From contig OZ345383.1 in the NCBI GenBank assembly GCA_977006965.1, positions 1,957,001 to 2,021,000 of the forward strand: a stretch of DNA of 64,000 bases, in the 5' to 3' direction. The position numbers and the translations under genes were made by a program. How positions within the stretch are numbered: position 1 is the stretch's first letter; each line of letters opens with the position of its first letter. The notes beneath the pieces are model-generated. The model saw only the letters and a list, made by a program, of their open reading frames with translations. It was not told where the DNA came from and searched no databases. Positions 21,247-30,940 of this stretch are shown piece by piece. Source of the DNA: Phymatolithon calcareum. Its lineage: Eukaryota; Rhodophyta; Florideophyceae; Hapalidiales.

Positions 21247-21740
21247 TATAAAGTCGCTTTCTTTCTTTCTTTCTTTATTGCAGATGACGTCAATTTTTTA
21301 AGTTAACGCCTAAACTTGCTCTCGAGCATGTTCTCTTCGTTCAAATATTGGATTATCGCTACGGGTTTCTCTCTGCACAGATCTTCTACCGTTTTGCTCC
21401 GAACTCTGCCGATGAATTTCCGTCGACTAACAGCCCGACCCGAACAATGTAGGATCATATGTTCCACAGTTTCCTTCGCACCATACGGGCATTTCTTGCA
21501 CATTGGGTCGTGAGGAAGTGGCTCATTCTCGTTGTGTCCATGGTGAAAGCTGGCGACGATTGGACACTTCCTCTGCGTGTGCAGTGCAGTGTGGCGAGAG
21601 TTTCAGATTCATTACTACAAATGCCCAATGTACAGTATTTCATGGCTGGCTCACAAATAGCAACAACAGTGCATGTATGCGTCAACTTTCCAGTGCCTCT
21701 TGGTCAGGACACACCGCATTTCCACTTCTTGCTTAGTACG
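21247..21740 (-). mobile_element. 3' end of a non-LTR (LINE) retrotransposon, decayed
   Basis: Read on the minus strand, this ends in a (CTTT/AAAG)n tail at 21257-21277 preceded by AATAAAG. The ORF 21303-21503 encodes CKKCPYGAKETVEHMILHC, the C-x2-C...H...C zinc-like motif found after the reverse transcriptase in many LINEs. A second frame carries the preceding residues (MDTTRMSHFLTTQ, about 21500-21560), so at least one frameshift separates them. A related 3' end lies at 30805-30940. Confidence 0.65.
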
Positions 21741-22433
21741 GATTTCTCCTCTTTTTGATATATTACACAAAAGCATTCCAGCACACGTACGCTGCGAGTT
21801 TATAATTAAAGTTGAATGTTTGGTCTTGCGCGACTCTAATCCCGTAGACTTAGGTCGATTAGACAGTCGTTTGTTTCAACAGGGGATCTGGTCATTAGAA
21901 CATTTCTGCGCGCAAATCATTGTACGGCGTATGCACGAGATATGAAAAGTCGATGGCAGAAGTGGAGCGGCAGCACAGCTTTACCAGTGCTGCAGCCAAA
22001 CTGGGGTTTCGTGAAGGCCGATGAGAATTAAGAATATGCTTTGATGAGACTAGAATCGTGAGGTGAAGTTTCTCAGATGTGCACATCCATTCAGAAAGGG
22101 ATTTTCTATTGGCCTATCACCTACGATCATTTTTATACTTCCACGCATCTGGAGGAGCATCTCAAGCAGCCGAGGAATGCATCGTAGGAATGGGATTTTA
22201 TTGTCAAAAATCAGTTCGTGTTATGATCATGATGACAGTCTCATGTACCACCTGCACTGCAGTGCACTGCACTGCGCGAGTCGTCTTCACCGTATCTCTC
22301 CTACTGTACTTCCAATGTCATTGATTCTGATGATGGTCGAAAAGAGCAAGACGCCACTCTAATCTTAGTGCTGATTAGTACTTGAGAAACAATTGGCGCC
22401 CAAACTCTCTTCGCCTCGCCGCATCACTGCAAA

Positions 22434-24239
22434 ATGCAAACCCACGTTACCGCTTTCGTGCCATCGAAAGGCCTGCCTTTTACTACTTCCTTCAGGAACG
22501 TGCTCAAATCGCCGCAAACCAAACGATCAGTCCACCAGCCACGCACTCGTCAATGTCCAGTCGCAAGCATTGCCGAGCGGCCACGTGTTGCCGGAGGCGG
22601 TATCGCTCGACCTGCAGAAGATTTTGACTTGTACGATGGCGCTGATGCATTTGAGTTTTCGCGTCTGGCAAAGGGCGAAGGCGTCCGCATGGTCCCAATG
22701 TGGCGCAAACTGTTTTCGGATCAGCTCACCCCAGTGGTTGCATACCGCTGTCTGGTGAAAGAAGGCGATGACGATGTGCCGTCTTTTCTGCTCGAAAGCG
22801 TCCACACTGGTGAACGTGTTGGCAGATACAGTCTCATCGGCGCTCGTCCCGTCACGGAACTACTCGCCTATGCTAACAAAGTCACAGTCACCAAACATCT
22901 GAGCGGTGGAACTGTTTCCGAAACGAAAGACTGTGCTGATCCGTGGGCTCTCGCACGAGAAATCTCAGAGGATTTGACACCTGCCATTCCTTCTAGTTTA
23001 CCCGGTGGAAAGTCGCTGTTTAGCGGTGGATGGGTTGGATACGGCGGATACGACACTGTTCGATATCACGAACCTGGAAAACTGCCTTTTGAGGCTGCAC
23101 CAAAGAATGATTTGGGTCTCCCAGATTTGCATCTCGGTTTGTACAGGGACGTTATCGTGTTTGACCAGGTTGAAAAGGTTATATACATCGTGCATTGGGC
23201 AGACTTGCAGGAGCACAATACTGATGACCGTCAGATTGCTATTGAGAGGGCACATGAAGCAGGATGCAGGCGGCTTAGTGATATTGCCCAGGTTATTTCG
23301 AAAGGCGAGCCGCTAAGCACCATTTCTGCAGGCTCGGTGACGATCAACACCGATGCAGCGACTGGGAGAAAGAACAAAAGCAATATGACGCGAAAGCAAT
23401 TTATGGAAGCCATTGAGAAGGTGAAATATCACATAGCAATTGGCAATGCATTTCAAATCGTATTTTCGCAGCGCTTTGAACGCTGGAGCACTGCGGACCC
23501 TTTCTCAGTGTATCGTTCTCTGCGGATTATCAACCCTTCTCCGTATATGATTTATATGCAATGTAAGGGCTCAACTTTGGTAGCGTCCTCCCCGGAAATC
23601 CTCACAAGAGTGGAAGGGGGAGTGCTGACAAATCGTCCCTTGGCCGGCACTCGAAGACGTGGGTTGACCGCCGAAGAAGATGCCGAATTGGAGAAGGAAC
23701 TATTGGCAGACCCAAAGGATCGCTCCGAGCACATCATGCTCGTGGATCTGGGTCGAAATGACGTCGGAATTGTGGCAGAATATGGCACTGTGAACCCGGA
23801 AGAAATCATGAAAGTTGAAAAGTACTCCCATGTTATGCACATCAGTAGCACAGTTACAGGCAAGTTGCGGAAGGGACTTACTTCTTGGGACGCCTTGCGT
23901 GCGACGCTGCCGGCGGGCACCATAAGCGGTGCTCCGAAAATTCGCGCGATGCAGATTATCGACGAATTAGAGCCGACGAAACGTGGTCCGTATGGTGGGG
24001 CCATTGGTTACGTGTCTCTGTTGGACCACATGAATATGTCGTTGGCATTGCGGACAATGGTGGTGCCAAACAAGCCAATGGTGAACTCAGATGGGTTGAA
24101 GGAGTGGCAATACATGCTTCAAGCAGGCGCGGGTATAGTTCATGAATCGGATCCAGATGCAGAATTTACAGAAACCGTTAACAAGTCCATGGCGTTGTCC
24201 AGGGCCATAGATTTGGCAGAAACGGCGTTTAGTCAATAG
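22434..24239 (+). CDS. trpE: Anthranilate synthase component I (TrpE), plastid-targeted form
   Basis: 601 residues from an ATG at 22434. The first ~60 residues are rich in Ser/Thr/Arg and poor in acids (SFRNVLKSPQTKRS...), a plausible plastid transit peptide. The tryptophan feedback site is intact (LLESVHTGERVGRYSLIG near residue 120). The chorismate-binding core is complete: FQIVFSQRF, SSPEIL, NRPLAGTRRRG, HIMLVDLGRNDVG, the KVEKYSHVMHISSTVTG motif, LPAGTISGAPKIRAM (~residue 498), and the KRGPYGGAIGY strand. It converts chorismate plus glutamine-derived ammonia to anthranilate, the first step of tryptophan synthesis, together with a TrpG subunit that is not in this window and is often plastid-encoded in red algae. 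One exon. Confidence 0.95.
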   Translation: MQTHVTAFVPSKGLPFTTSFRNVLKSPQTKRSVHQPRTRQCPVASIAERPRVAGGGIARPAEDFDLYDGADAFEFSRLAKGEGVRMVPMWRKLFSDQLTPVVAYRCLVKEGDDDVPSFLLESVHTGERVGRYSLIGARPVTELLAYANKVTVTKHLSGGTVSETKDCADPWALAREISEDLTPAIPSSLPGGKSLFSGGWVGYGGYDTVRYHEPGKLPFEAAPKNDLGLPDLHLGLYRDVIVFDQVEKVIYIVHWADLQEHNTDDRQIAIERAHEAGCRRLSDIAQVISKGEPLSTISAGSVTINTDAATGRKNKSNMTRKQFMEAIEKVKYHIAIGNAFQIVFSQRFERWSTADPFSVYRSLRIINPSPYMIYMQCKGSTLVASSPEILTRVEGGVLTNRPLAGTRRRGLTAEEDAELEKELLADPKDRSEHIMLVDLGRNDVGIVAEYGTVNPEEIMKVEKYSHVMHISSTVTGKLRKGLTSWDALRATLPAGTISGAPKIRAMQIIDELEPTKRGPYGGAIGYVSLLDHMNMSLALRTMVVPNKPMVNSDGLKEWQYMLQAGAGIVHESDPDAEFTETVNKSMALSRAIDLAETAFSQ

Positions 24240-24341
24240 TTTTCAAGGGAAGAAAATATCAAGTTTTTTACAAAAGAACACAAGCGATTTGTTACCATCG
24301 AGGAAGGGAAATCCGCTTGCGTGCCGTATACGTAAATAAAG

Positions 24342-25526
24342 TCACCATCGCAAAAGAGACGGTCCTGACGGCAACCAAGATGAGAAGGAATGAATGCCAG
24401 TGTCGGCGTGGAGCCAACCGAGCACTGGACTGGAGTCACTCCATCCTCCAGTCATCCTCCACAACAAACGAATCGGTGCTAAAGCTTTATGTGCCAAATA
24501 CGGATGCACAGCACTGGTGTAACATGAGACCCGGAATCCGTTCACCATAATTTCTCCGGCGTTAGTGTGAGGATTAAATCGCCCAGGTTCCCGAACATTT
24601 TCCTCGACCTGCGTGACGCGGATAGACGAGGTTTCCGTATCGAGCACATCGCCCACTCGAATTGCAGAGGCAATCTTCATGAAACCCTTCGAAAACACGT
24701 AATGACCCGGTGATACAGTCAAAAGTCCGCCATCCTCCGTCGTGAAACGCATGTATTCCCCGCTCACTGAAAAATCTCTGTGAGAGAATGCAATCACGCT
24801 GGATGACTCCAAATTCTGCGCAACTCGTGCCTTGCTACCATGGTTTAACGCATCCATGCGCACCCTAGACCCGTCGTGAAGCCGAACGGTCGCAGAGGCA
24901 GGGAAACATGCAGGTTTCCTCTCTGTCTTGCTTGCCGCTTTAACAGCAGAAGCGCTGCGGTAAACGCAGCGCTTCGGATTCGGCACGCCAGTTTCAAACA
25001 TGAGCAGGTACTTATCGCCATCTAGTAGATTAGAAAGACCCAGTTCCGGTACCGACCTTGTGCTGTTGCGGACAAATGCAACCAGTGTACCCTTGCGGAA
25101 TTTGTAAGTGCCGCAAACTCGGTCTCCAAACGCCTCCGTCCCGACGATTGCCTTGGTTTTCATCAGTTGTTTCAGAAGACCCCGATCTTCATTCGAGCTC
25201 AGTGGGAAAAGATCCGCGTTGTTTGCGACTCTCTCCTGCAGCCTGGTGCTATCCAACAGCACTGTGAACGGTTTATCACCGGTCGAGGTACATTTGACGC
25301 CCTTGCTCACTTCGATGGAATTGTGGAAAAGACGGATGTAACCGCCGCCCGCGCCGCTGGACTTGTACGACGTATGGCGGATGACTTGGGGACATGACTT
25401 GTTTGTGGTGGGACCAGCCTTGGACAAGCTGAATACACCCTTAATGTCGCCTGTTGTTGCACAAAACGCAAGTCGGCCGAAAGAACTGGCGAAAACAACA
25501 ACAAGAAGCAGGAAAACCGTATTCAT
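24342..25526 (-). CDS. Secreted protein with C-terminal Hint (hedgehog/intein) domain
   Basis: 394 residues when started at the ATG at 25526; the frame is open further upstream only via non-ATG codons. Residues 1-22 (MNTVFLLLVVVFASSFGRLA) form a clear signal peptide. Residues 25-200 are an unknown extracellular domain with a few cysteines. The Hint module starts at about residue 207 with ACFPASATVRLHDGS, where the first Cys is the autoprocessing nucleophile. It continues through a T-E-D-G-G-L-L-T-V-S-P-G-H motif, containing the block B histidine, to a final VNGFRVSCYTS strand, after which LAHKALAPIRLL resembles the tail of hedgehog Hog domains. Hog-type Hint domains cleave before the Cys and can attach a lipid to the N-terminal part. 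Hedgehog-unrelated Hint proteins occur in algae; the partner domain here is unknown to me. Confidence 0.85.
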   Translation of the reverse strand: MNTVFLLLVVVFASSFGRLAFCATTGDIKGVFSLSKAGPTTNKSCPQVIRHTSYKSSGAGGGYIRLFHNSIEVSKGVKCTSTGDKPFTVLLDSTRLQERVANNADLFPLSSNEDRGLLKQLMKTKAIVGTEAFGDRVCGTYKFRKGTLVAFVRNSTRSVPELGLSNLLDGDKYLLMFETGVPNPKRCVYRSASAVKAASKTERKPACFPASATVRLHDGSRVRMDALNHGSKARVAQNLESSSVIAFSHRDFSVSGEYMRFTTEDGGLLTVSPGHYVFSKGFMKIASAIRVGDVLDTETSSIRVTQVEENVREPGRFNPHTNAGEIMVNGFRVSCYTSAVHPYLAHKALAPIRLLWRMTGGWSDSSPVLGWLHADTGIHSFSSWLPSGPSLLRW

Positions 25527-25714
25527 TTTCCTCTGCACGTTTGCTTGGCACGAGAGCTTGACGTACCTCACGCTCGACCAAGTTTTAGGGGCACCGGTGC
25601 TTTGGTGCCCTGGGATTGACGACCTCGATATCGCTACATGGAAGTGAGCAGGAAAACGCAGTGTTGGTTAATTTCTGATGAGCCAGGCTGAAAACAGTGC
25701 AATCGCGGACGTGA

Positions 25715-25746
25715 TTTGATACCGTACAATATTGTACCGTATCAAA
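25715..25746. repeat. 32-nt near-perfect palindrome upstream of the Hint gene
   Basis: tttgataccgtacaat (25715-25730) is mirrored by attgtaccgtatcaaa (25731-25746) with one C:C mismatch. It lies about 190 bp upstream of the 25526 start, in the probable promoter. Confidence 0.8.
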
Positions 25747-26087
25747 AATCCAAATTTTCGGGGTACGTTCGCTACTTTGGGATAGTTTCCTGTATTATAC
25801 TGTATTCTCAATTTTTTCAAATGTGCGCAATATGATACGAGGGTACGTCAACCAAAATCTATTGAGAAAATTCACTACAGTACATGGCCACCCCTCGCCG
25901 AACCTACTACTCACCCCTAGCCAAGCGTATTGTCATAGTTCACCCTAGCCGAAAGTACTACTCATCCGTTTGTGAAAGCAATCTATGCGACAGTAAAATT
26001 TATTGCGCGCGCCATGCTTTATGATAGATCCTGGGAGATTGCAACTTTGACAACGTCGTCAAAGCTTGATCCAGCGTAGTCGCCCAC

Positions 26088-26260
26088 CTGTAGCACGAGC
26101 TCCTTTTCCATGATTTCAGAGTGGTTCGTGCGGGAGCGTTGTGAGTTAAGCGTGCTTACAGTGCGCCGTCGTATTCGCAAGGGATGAGTATTAGGTTTGG
26201 GTCGGGATGGCCATGTAGTGAATTTTTCCCACTTTTGGTGGCCATGTAATGAATTTCCTC
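26088..26260 (-). repeat. Duplicated promoter/first-exon segment, copy A
   Basis: Read on the minus strand, this matches 38895-39081 over its full length apart from about 20 bp of extra sequence in the other copy. It includes two near-identical AATTCATTACATGGCC / AATTCACTACATGGCC words and ends in an ATG followed by MEKELVLQ, after which homology stops exactly at CTACAG. Here the frame continues for only 22 further codons (ending KVAISQDLS). The abrupt end after ...CAG looks like a splice or insertion junction. Confidence 0.75.
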
Positions 26261-26477
26261 AAAATCTATTGAACGCAATGAAGGATTCTTGTCTAAACGA
26301 ATACTTAAAGCGGCTCAAATCACTGGGATGCTCAATTGTGTGCTCGTCGAAGACATTCCGCTGCACTCGGCGCTTGTAGACCACTGCCACGACGGTGTAG
26401 ACATCCGATCTGTGATCCAGCTTTTTACGATTTATTCTTATGTTTTGCGACGTTATTGTGTATTTTTTAAAATACAT

Positions 26478-26565
26478 ATTAAAAAGCAAAAATTAGAAAA
26501 ACAAATAAATTTATGTGTTTTTTAAAAAAACATACATAAATTTATTTTAATTTTTGCTTTTTAAT
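26478..26565. repeat. AT-rich foldback, ~40-bp imperfect arms
   Basis: attaaaaagcaaaaatta at 26478-26495 is mirrored by taatttttgctttttaat at 26548-26565, and inner blocks aaataaattta / taaatttattt also pair, giving a long hairpin with small bulges. It lies 43 bp before a MITE and may be a separate foldback element. Confidence 0.75.
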
Positions 26566-26608
26566 ACAGCCTGTTCAAAAGTTTGAACATCTCTGTGGAT
26601 TCTACAAG

Positions 26609-26979
26609 CAGGGGAATGTTAAGGGGGGGAGAAACGCAGACCCTGTGTCATACCGCTTTTCCAAGATTATCATATATCGAGCCCGTTTGAAAAAGAAACA
26701 TTAGGGCGAAGATCGCATCATAGAAATACCAGAGAAATAAAAGGAAATCATGGGAACATTAGGAGTTCCTAATGTAGCGGCAGCTCTCGTTGCTCGACTC
26801 GTTTCTTGGTAAGAAATAACTAGAATTAAGGTTGGCGTCAAAGCTTTGGCGACAATTTTTGATACAGCGTTATCCTCATAAATCGCTATGCACAACGCGC
26901 GCCTCGTTTTTATTAGAATGTATGTTACTAAGTGATATGACACCGGGTCTGCGTTTCTCCCCCCCTTAACATTCCCCTG
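26609..26979. mobile_element. MITE copy 1 (CAGGGGAATGTTA family), 371 bp, 7-bp TSD
   Basis: Terminal inverted repeats of about 44 bp begin CAGGGGAATGTTAAGGGGGG and match with one mismatch. The flanking 7 bp CTACAAG is repeated exactly at 26602-26608 and 26980-26986. No transposase is encoded. It shares ends and interior (TCATACCGCTTTT, a hairpin at 26756-26775) with copy 2 at 41054-41837. The superfamily is not obvious. Confidence 0.9.
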
Positions 26980-28085
26980 CTACAAGATACAGATTTTCAA
27001 CTGCATACCTACTTGCTTGCAAATGCGTCCACCTCAAACTGCTCTCGGGATGCCGCTGTCTGCCAGCACAGCAGTGGGCTGTGCGCAACGAAGTTACCTT
27101 TCCGATCGTCATATTGGAAACGATTTATCAGTCGCATCTTTCAGTCTGGAAGCCGTACGCCGAATGTAGCGCAGAGTCATGAAGTTCTTCAAATTGCGAA
27201 ATAAACGGTATCTTTCTGAAGCTCCCGGTTCTGGGTCTGTGCAGTGGCGCTTAGCATAAGAGCCTAAACGCAAACATCAGTATCACTTCGTCATCTTATT
27301 GGGGGCTCTAATAGCCAAAACCTTTTAGAAGTTCTTGGAGAAGCCGATTGACAATATCGAAGTTTTAGCGTTTTCAAAACACAAAAGCTCACGTTTCAAT
27401 TCAATATCCAACATGGAAACTTCGGGATACTCTCGGTCAACATTGTTCCCCCGCGTGACATATAAAGTGGACCAATTTTCCCCCTCGAGGCCCCTCAGGG
27501 GACCAGAGGTGGTTTTTCGTAGACCACCGAACCGTGGAACAACCACCTTAAGAAGCTCTTCCTTGGACAGAATAAGTTGCCCCAAGCGTCACCAGATGCG
27601 TTGGTAACTTTTAAATAAAAATCTACTTTTCTTCTTCGGCCAACATTGTATTGTGTTCAATCCACAGAATACTTGAAAAGAGGGATTTGGTGCTCCCTGG
27701 GGGGGACAACTAGTCTCTGTACATATGCTGACACGGCACTTAGGAAGTGATCCTCAGGACTATCCTTGCAAAAAGCGCTGACGCACTGCAGTCGAATCAC
27801 AATAAAACAAGGTAATCAATTTTATCCCCGATGCTGTACTTGGCAAGCGGCATCTGCAGCCCACTGACAACTGCTTCTTTCTACTTGAAATTAAAAAGAT
27901 TCAGCCTGCGGCAACAGTAAATCGACAAGACACTTGCGCTGTACAACACGGGCACGTCCCAAAGCATATACCTGTGAAACCAGACGCCCTGTCCAGCCCA
28001 TCCGCTGCGCAAATTATTGTTGTACAATTCAGGTATGTCCCCACTGGCATCTTATCAACATACATGACAATGCCATTCCGCGCCG
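26980..28085. other. Intergenic, nothing firmly recognised
   Basis: A minus-strand open stretch at 27325-27585 has protein-like composition (KEELLKVVVPRFGGLRKT) but lacks an ATG and has a stop immediately upstream; it may be an orphan exon or transposon relic. Confidence 0.35.
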
Positions 28086-29702
28086 TCACACTTGATGGGA
28101 CTGTTGCAACTGTTTTCTCTTTTCTAAAGCTCTCATTTTTCGCTTCTGGTTGCTGCGAGCCGCCGACTCTCGACTCTTCAGCACCTTCTGGAATTTCTGC
28201 CATTCCTCCTTGCTCGTAAATCCTTCTACTTCCCACTGTTCCTGTGGTACCGCCGACTGCATTCCGGTCTGACCCGGCAACGGGGCAATGACCACTGGGT
28301 GCAACGGACGAACAATAGGTTGTTTTTTCCTCCGCCCGCGACCAGGTCGCCTGGTCGGCGAGGATTTCTCAATCGTGACTCGAGGGCGAAATACGGTCGG
28401 GGAAGGCGCCATGGCCATGGATGCGACTGCGGTATTCAATATAGGACCCGGCACCGGACGCAACGCTGCTCTCTGGAAGGTCACTTCGCCAGATCCAGCG
28501 TTGGTCACGAACCTGTCTGCCAGTGGCAGACATGATTGTGCACCCAGGGCGACGCCGATTGGAAGTTGCGACGCAATCGACTCGGTTACCGGAACCTCGT
28601 TGCTGAAATCTGTGCTGTTGCTGCACAGGTCGGTGGCAATCAACGCTGGATGCACAACCGGATTTCCCGCGCTTGGTATGTCCAACGAATTCTCGATAGT
28701 ATGTGATGTTGCGTCGTCGAAAGATGCGATATATTCGACAGAGTCCCCGGAATGGACTGGAGAGGGGGGCTCAATTTGGAAACGCGGCTGTCCCGGTGGA
28801 AGAGAAGGATTAATGGGGCATTCACTGAGCCGATTCTGGATGGCCCAAGAGTACAAGCGTGACGTTTCCGGGGTGAGAGGGCCACCCTGCAGATCGCACT
28901 GCGTAAGCTGCTCGGTCAATTCCATGGGGCCGCCTCCACGAACGTAGTGGAAACTTGTGCCGACAAAATTGCCAACATGGGCGGACATGTTGGACGCGTT
29001 GCAGGCGAGGTCCATAAATCTTGTGGGGCGGCGAAGACTAAGTTGGCAGGTGCACGTGCCTGGAAAAGTCTTACATGTAGGACACAAGCGGTACTCCTTG
29101 ACAATATTGCTCGCCTTGATGGCTTCTCGCAGACGGTGCAAATCAATGACTTCCGGGGTGCTGGAGTGACAGACATCCATGAATTGCATATAGTCGAATC
29201 GAATAAATGCACGCAGACGATCCGTGTTACTGTTCGGTTTGATGTAGAGGATTTCAACATTTTCCTCACCCGGATCAACCATGAGGACGAAGAAATCGCC
29301 GGTGACATCGTCGCGAGCATAGCGCGTGTAACGAAACGTGACGGCGTCTTGGAAGAGGATATGGTTGGCATCGGTATTCTCCCCGACGACTGCACCGACA
29401 CTGACCTGGTCGAAGCAAAAGTGGGGGACAAAATACCAATTTGTTGTAAGTTCAAAGTCGGAAGCGGAGTCAAGTTCGTCCCTCTCCCACAGAGATGGTT
29501 TTGGTTCGCGCTGCGGGAGCATTCTAGATTTTGTTTTCATGCTGCCAGAAATGGAATATTGGGTTCCAGCGACGAGCTGTTGGACGTCGAAGCGCGGTTC
29601 GCTCTTCATCAAGAATAGCCACGGTTCGATGAAACGACGGATAGACAACATTTTATCGAGTGTATCCATCGTCAACTCACTGTGAATATCCACCGCTTCC
29701 AT
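28086..29702 (-). CDS. Large protein with AT-hook and bZIP-like basic region
   Basis: 538 residues from the first in-frame ATG at 29702. The N-terminal ~200 residues form an ordered, unfamiliar domain with a compact Cys cluster (CPTCKTFPGTCTC, about 207-222). A Pro/Ser/Thr-rich stretch follows. Near residue 450 there is an AT-hook-like RRPGRGRRKK, and at the end a basic helix KSRESAARSNQKRKMRALEK. The latter resembles the bZIP basic region, but the invariant Asn is Ser and the invariant Arg is Asn, and the protein ends before any leucine zipper. DNA binding is likely but not by the standard bZIP mode. Probably a lineage-specific transcription or chromatin factor. Single exon. Confidence 0.75.
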   Translation of the reverse strand: MEAVDIHSELTMDTLDKMLSIRRFIEPWLFLMKSEPRFDVQQLVAGTQYSISGSMKTKSRMLPQREPKPSLWERDELDSASDFELTTNWYFVPHFCFDQVSVGAVVGENTDANHILFQDAVTFRYTRYARDDVTGDFFVLMVDPGEENVEILYIKPNSNTDRLRAFIRFDYMQFMDVCHSSTPEVIDLHRLREAIKASNIVKEYRLCPTCKTFPGTCTCQLSLRRPTRFMDLACNASNMSAHVGNFVGTSFHYVRGGGPMELTEQLTQCDLQGGPLTPETSRLYSWAIQNRLSECPINPSLPPGQPRFQIEPPSPVHSGDSVEYIASFDDATSHTIENSLDIPSAGNPVVHPALIATDLCSNSTDFSNEVPVTESIASQLPIGVALGAQSCLPLADRFVTNAGSGEVTFQRAALRPVPGPILNTAVASMAMAPSPTVFRPRVTIEKSSPTRRPGRGRRKKQPIVRPLHPVVIAPLPGQTGMQSAVPQEQWEVEGFTSKEEWQKFQKVLKSRESAARSNQKRKMRALEKRKQLQQSHQV

Positions 29703-30390
29703 GATGTCTGCTTCCAATGTGCGCGATCACACAGGCGTGGTGATGGAGAGATGCTATACCTTCTGTAGAGCTTTTCACTGCCGACAACGCCGCGATGAGA
29801 CCACGCACGAGAAGATAGGAAGGAATTTTTCGCCGAGAAAGCGGTTTGGCGGGCTGAGGACGCGGGGGTGCGGAGTTGCACTGGGAGGCAACGGGCAGTG
29901 ATGCGCGAGGATACGCAGTAACTACAGTGCAGTAATTGAGTTCAGGCGCAAATACAGTGCTGGAAAATCCCTTAGCGCAGAGCCAAGACTGAAGTAAAAA
30001 ATCGCTATTTTTTAGAGCGTCGAATTTTGTGCTGTGTCAGTGTACACAATTCGGTTCCGCTTCCCTCATTGGGCATCACTTTTCGTTCAGCGTGGCACTA
30101 TTGATGTTAGCATGCACGTGCTGCGAGGAAGGCCATTCTGGAGATGCGGACCGAGATCCGTGTACCATGTAAGCTGCATCATTCAAAAGCAGGACAACAT
30201 GACATGAAAGAGGGTGGAAAAGTGCACAAACAATCAATCTGAATAGTGCAGCTGCACCTGTTCTCATGCGCACAGGCGTGCATACACACATGTGGCTGTA
30301 CTGTACAATACGCCTCTGGAGCGTATCATACACGTGCCGTATACACGACAGCCTCTGAGTTGTTCGCCGTGCGCCAGTGCAGCCAAGCGC
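29703..30390. other. Intergenic, nothing recognised
   Basis: Contains one GTACTGTAC word at about 30296. No gene supported. Confidence 0.4.
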
Positions 30391-30477
30391 TCTGTGGAAA
30401 TAGAAATTTCTGTTTCCATAGAGAAGAGAAGAGACGATGCCATAATGTACCGTAAGGTACATTATGGCATCGTCTCT
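30391..30477. repeat. Two adjacent hairpins, second with perfect 22-bp arms
   Basis: The second hairpin has arms agagacgatgccataatgta(cc) at 30430-30451 and the exact reverse complement at 30456-30477, with a 4-nt GTAA loop. The first hairpin, around 30387-30420, pairs TGGAAATAGAAA with TTTCTGTTTCCA; its mismatches would be G-U pairs in RNA. Such a tandem could be a small-RNA precursor or a foldback element. Confidence 0.8.
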
Positions 30478-30804
30478 CTTCCGCATTCGCATTCCTACAA
30501 AATACTGTACTGTAGCTCCATATTTGAGTTGGGTTGGGTTGGGTTCTGAAGGCTTCATCAAAGGCTTGGAGACATAACTCAGCAACAGCATGGCTTCGAA
30601 TCGAAGTCCTCCCTGGCACTACACCTTCTCAAATCCAATGTGCTTATCTGCGATTGCCGGCGGTCGGTCAACTTGATAGCAGCGACTCTGCAAATCAACA
30701 CGAAAAATCCTTCTGTCGCTCTCCTCCGGTGCATCAGATGGCATGTTCCCAATCCTGAAACAAATCGAAGCATATGTCGTTGAAAGGAATCCGTTTGGAC
30801 ACTG

Positions 30805-30940
30805 TCTTTCTTCTTTCATTCTTTCCTTCTTTAATGCAGAAGGCGTTAATTAAACACCAGAACTTACCTTAAAGCAAGTTCTCATTGTTCAAATATTGGA
30901 GTATCTCTACGGGAATGAGGCTGGAATCGAAACGGATTTC
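30805..30940 (-). mobile_element. LINE 3' end fragment, related to 21.3-kb copy
   Basis: On the minus strand it shares CCCGTAG(A/C)GATA(C/A)TCCAATATTTGAAC with 21340-21370 and ends in an AT-rich AAGAAAGAA-type tail (about 30805-30835). No intact ORF. Confidence 0.6.

Noticed and set aside
27325-27585. 86-codon minus-strand ORF
   Set aside because: No ATG and a stop immediately upstream; no recognisable domain or splice partner.
30076-30591. 171-codon minus-strand ORF
   Set aside because: It runs through the palindromes and repeats; the protein text mirrors the repeat, with no domain.
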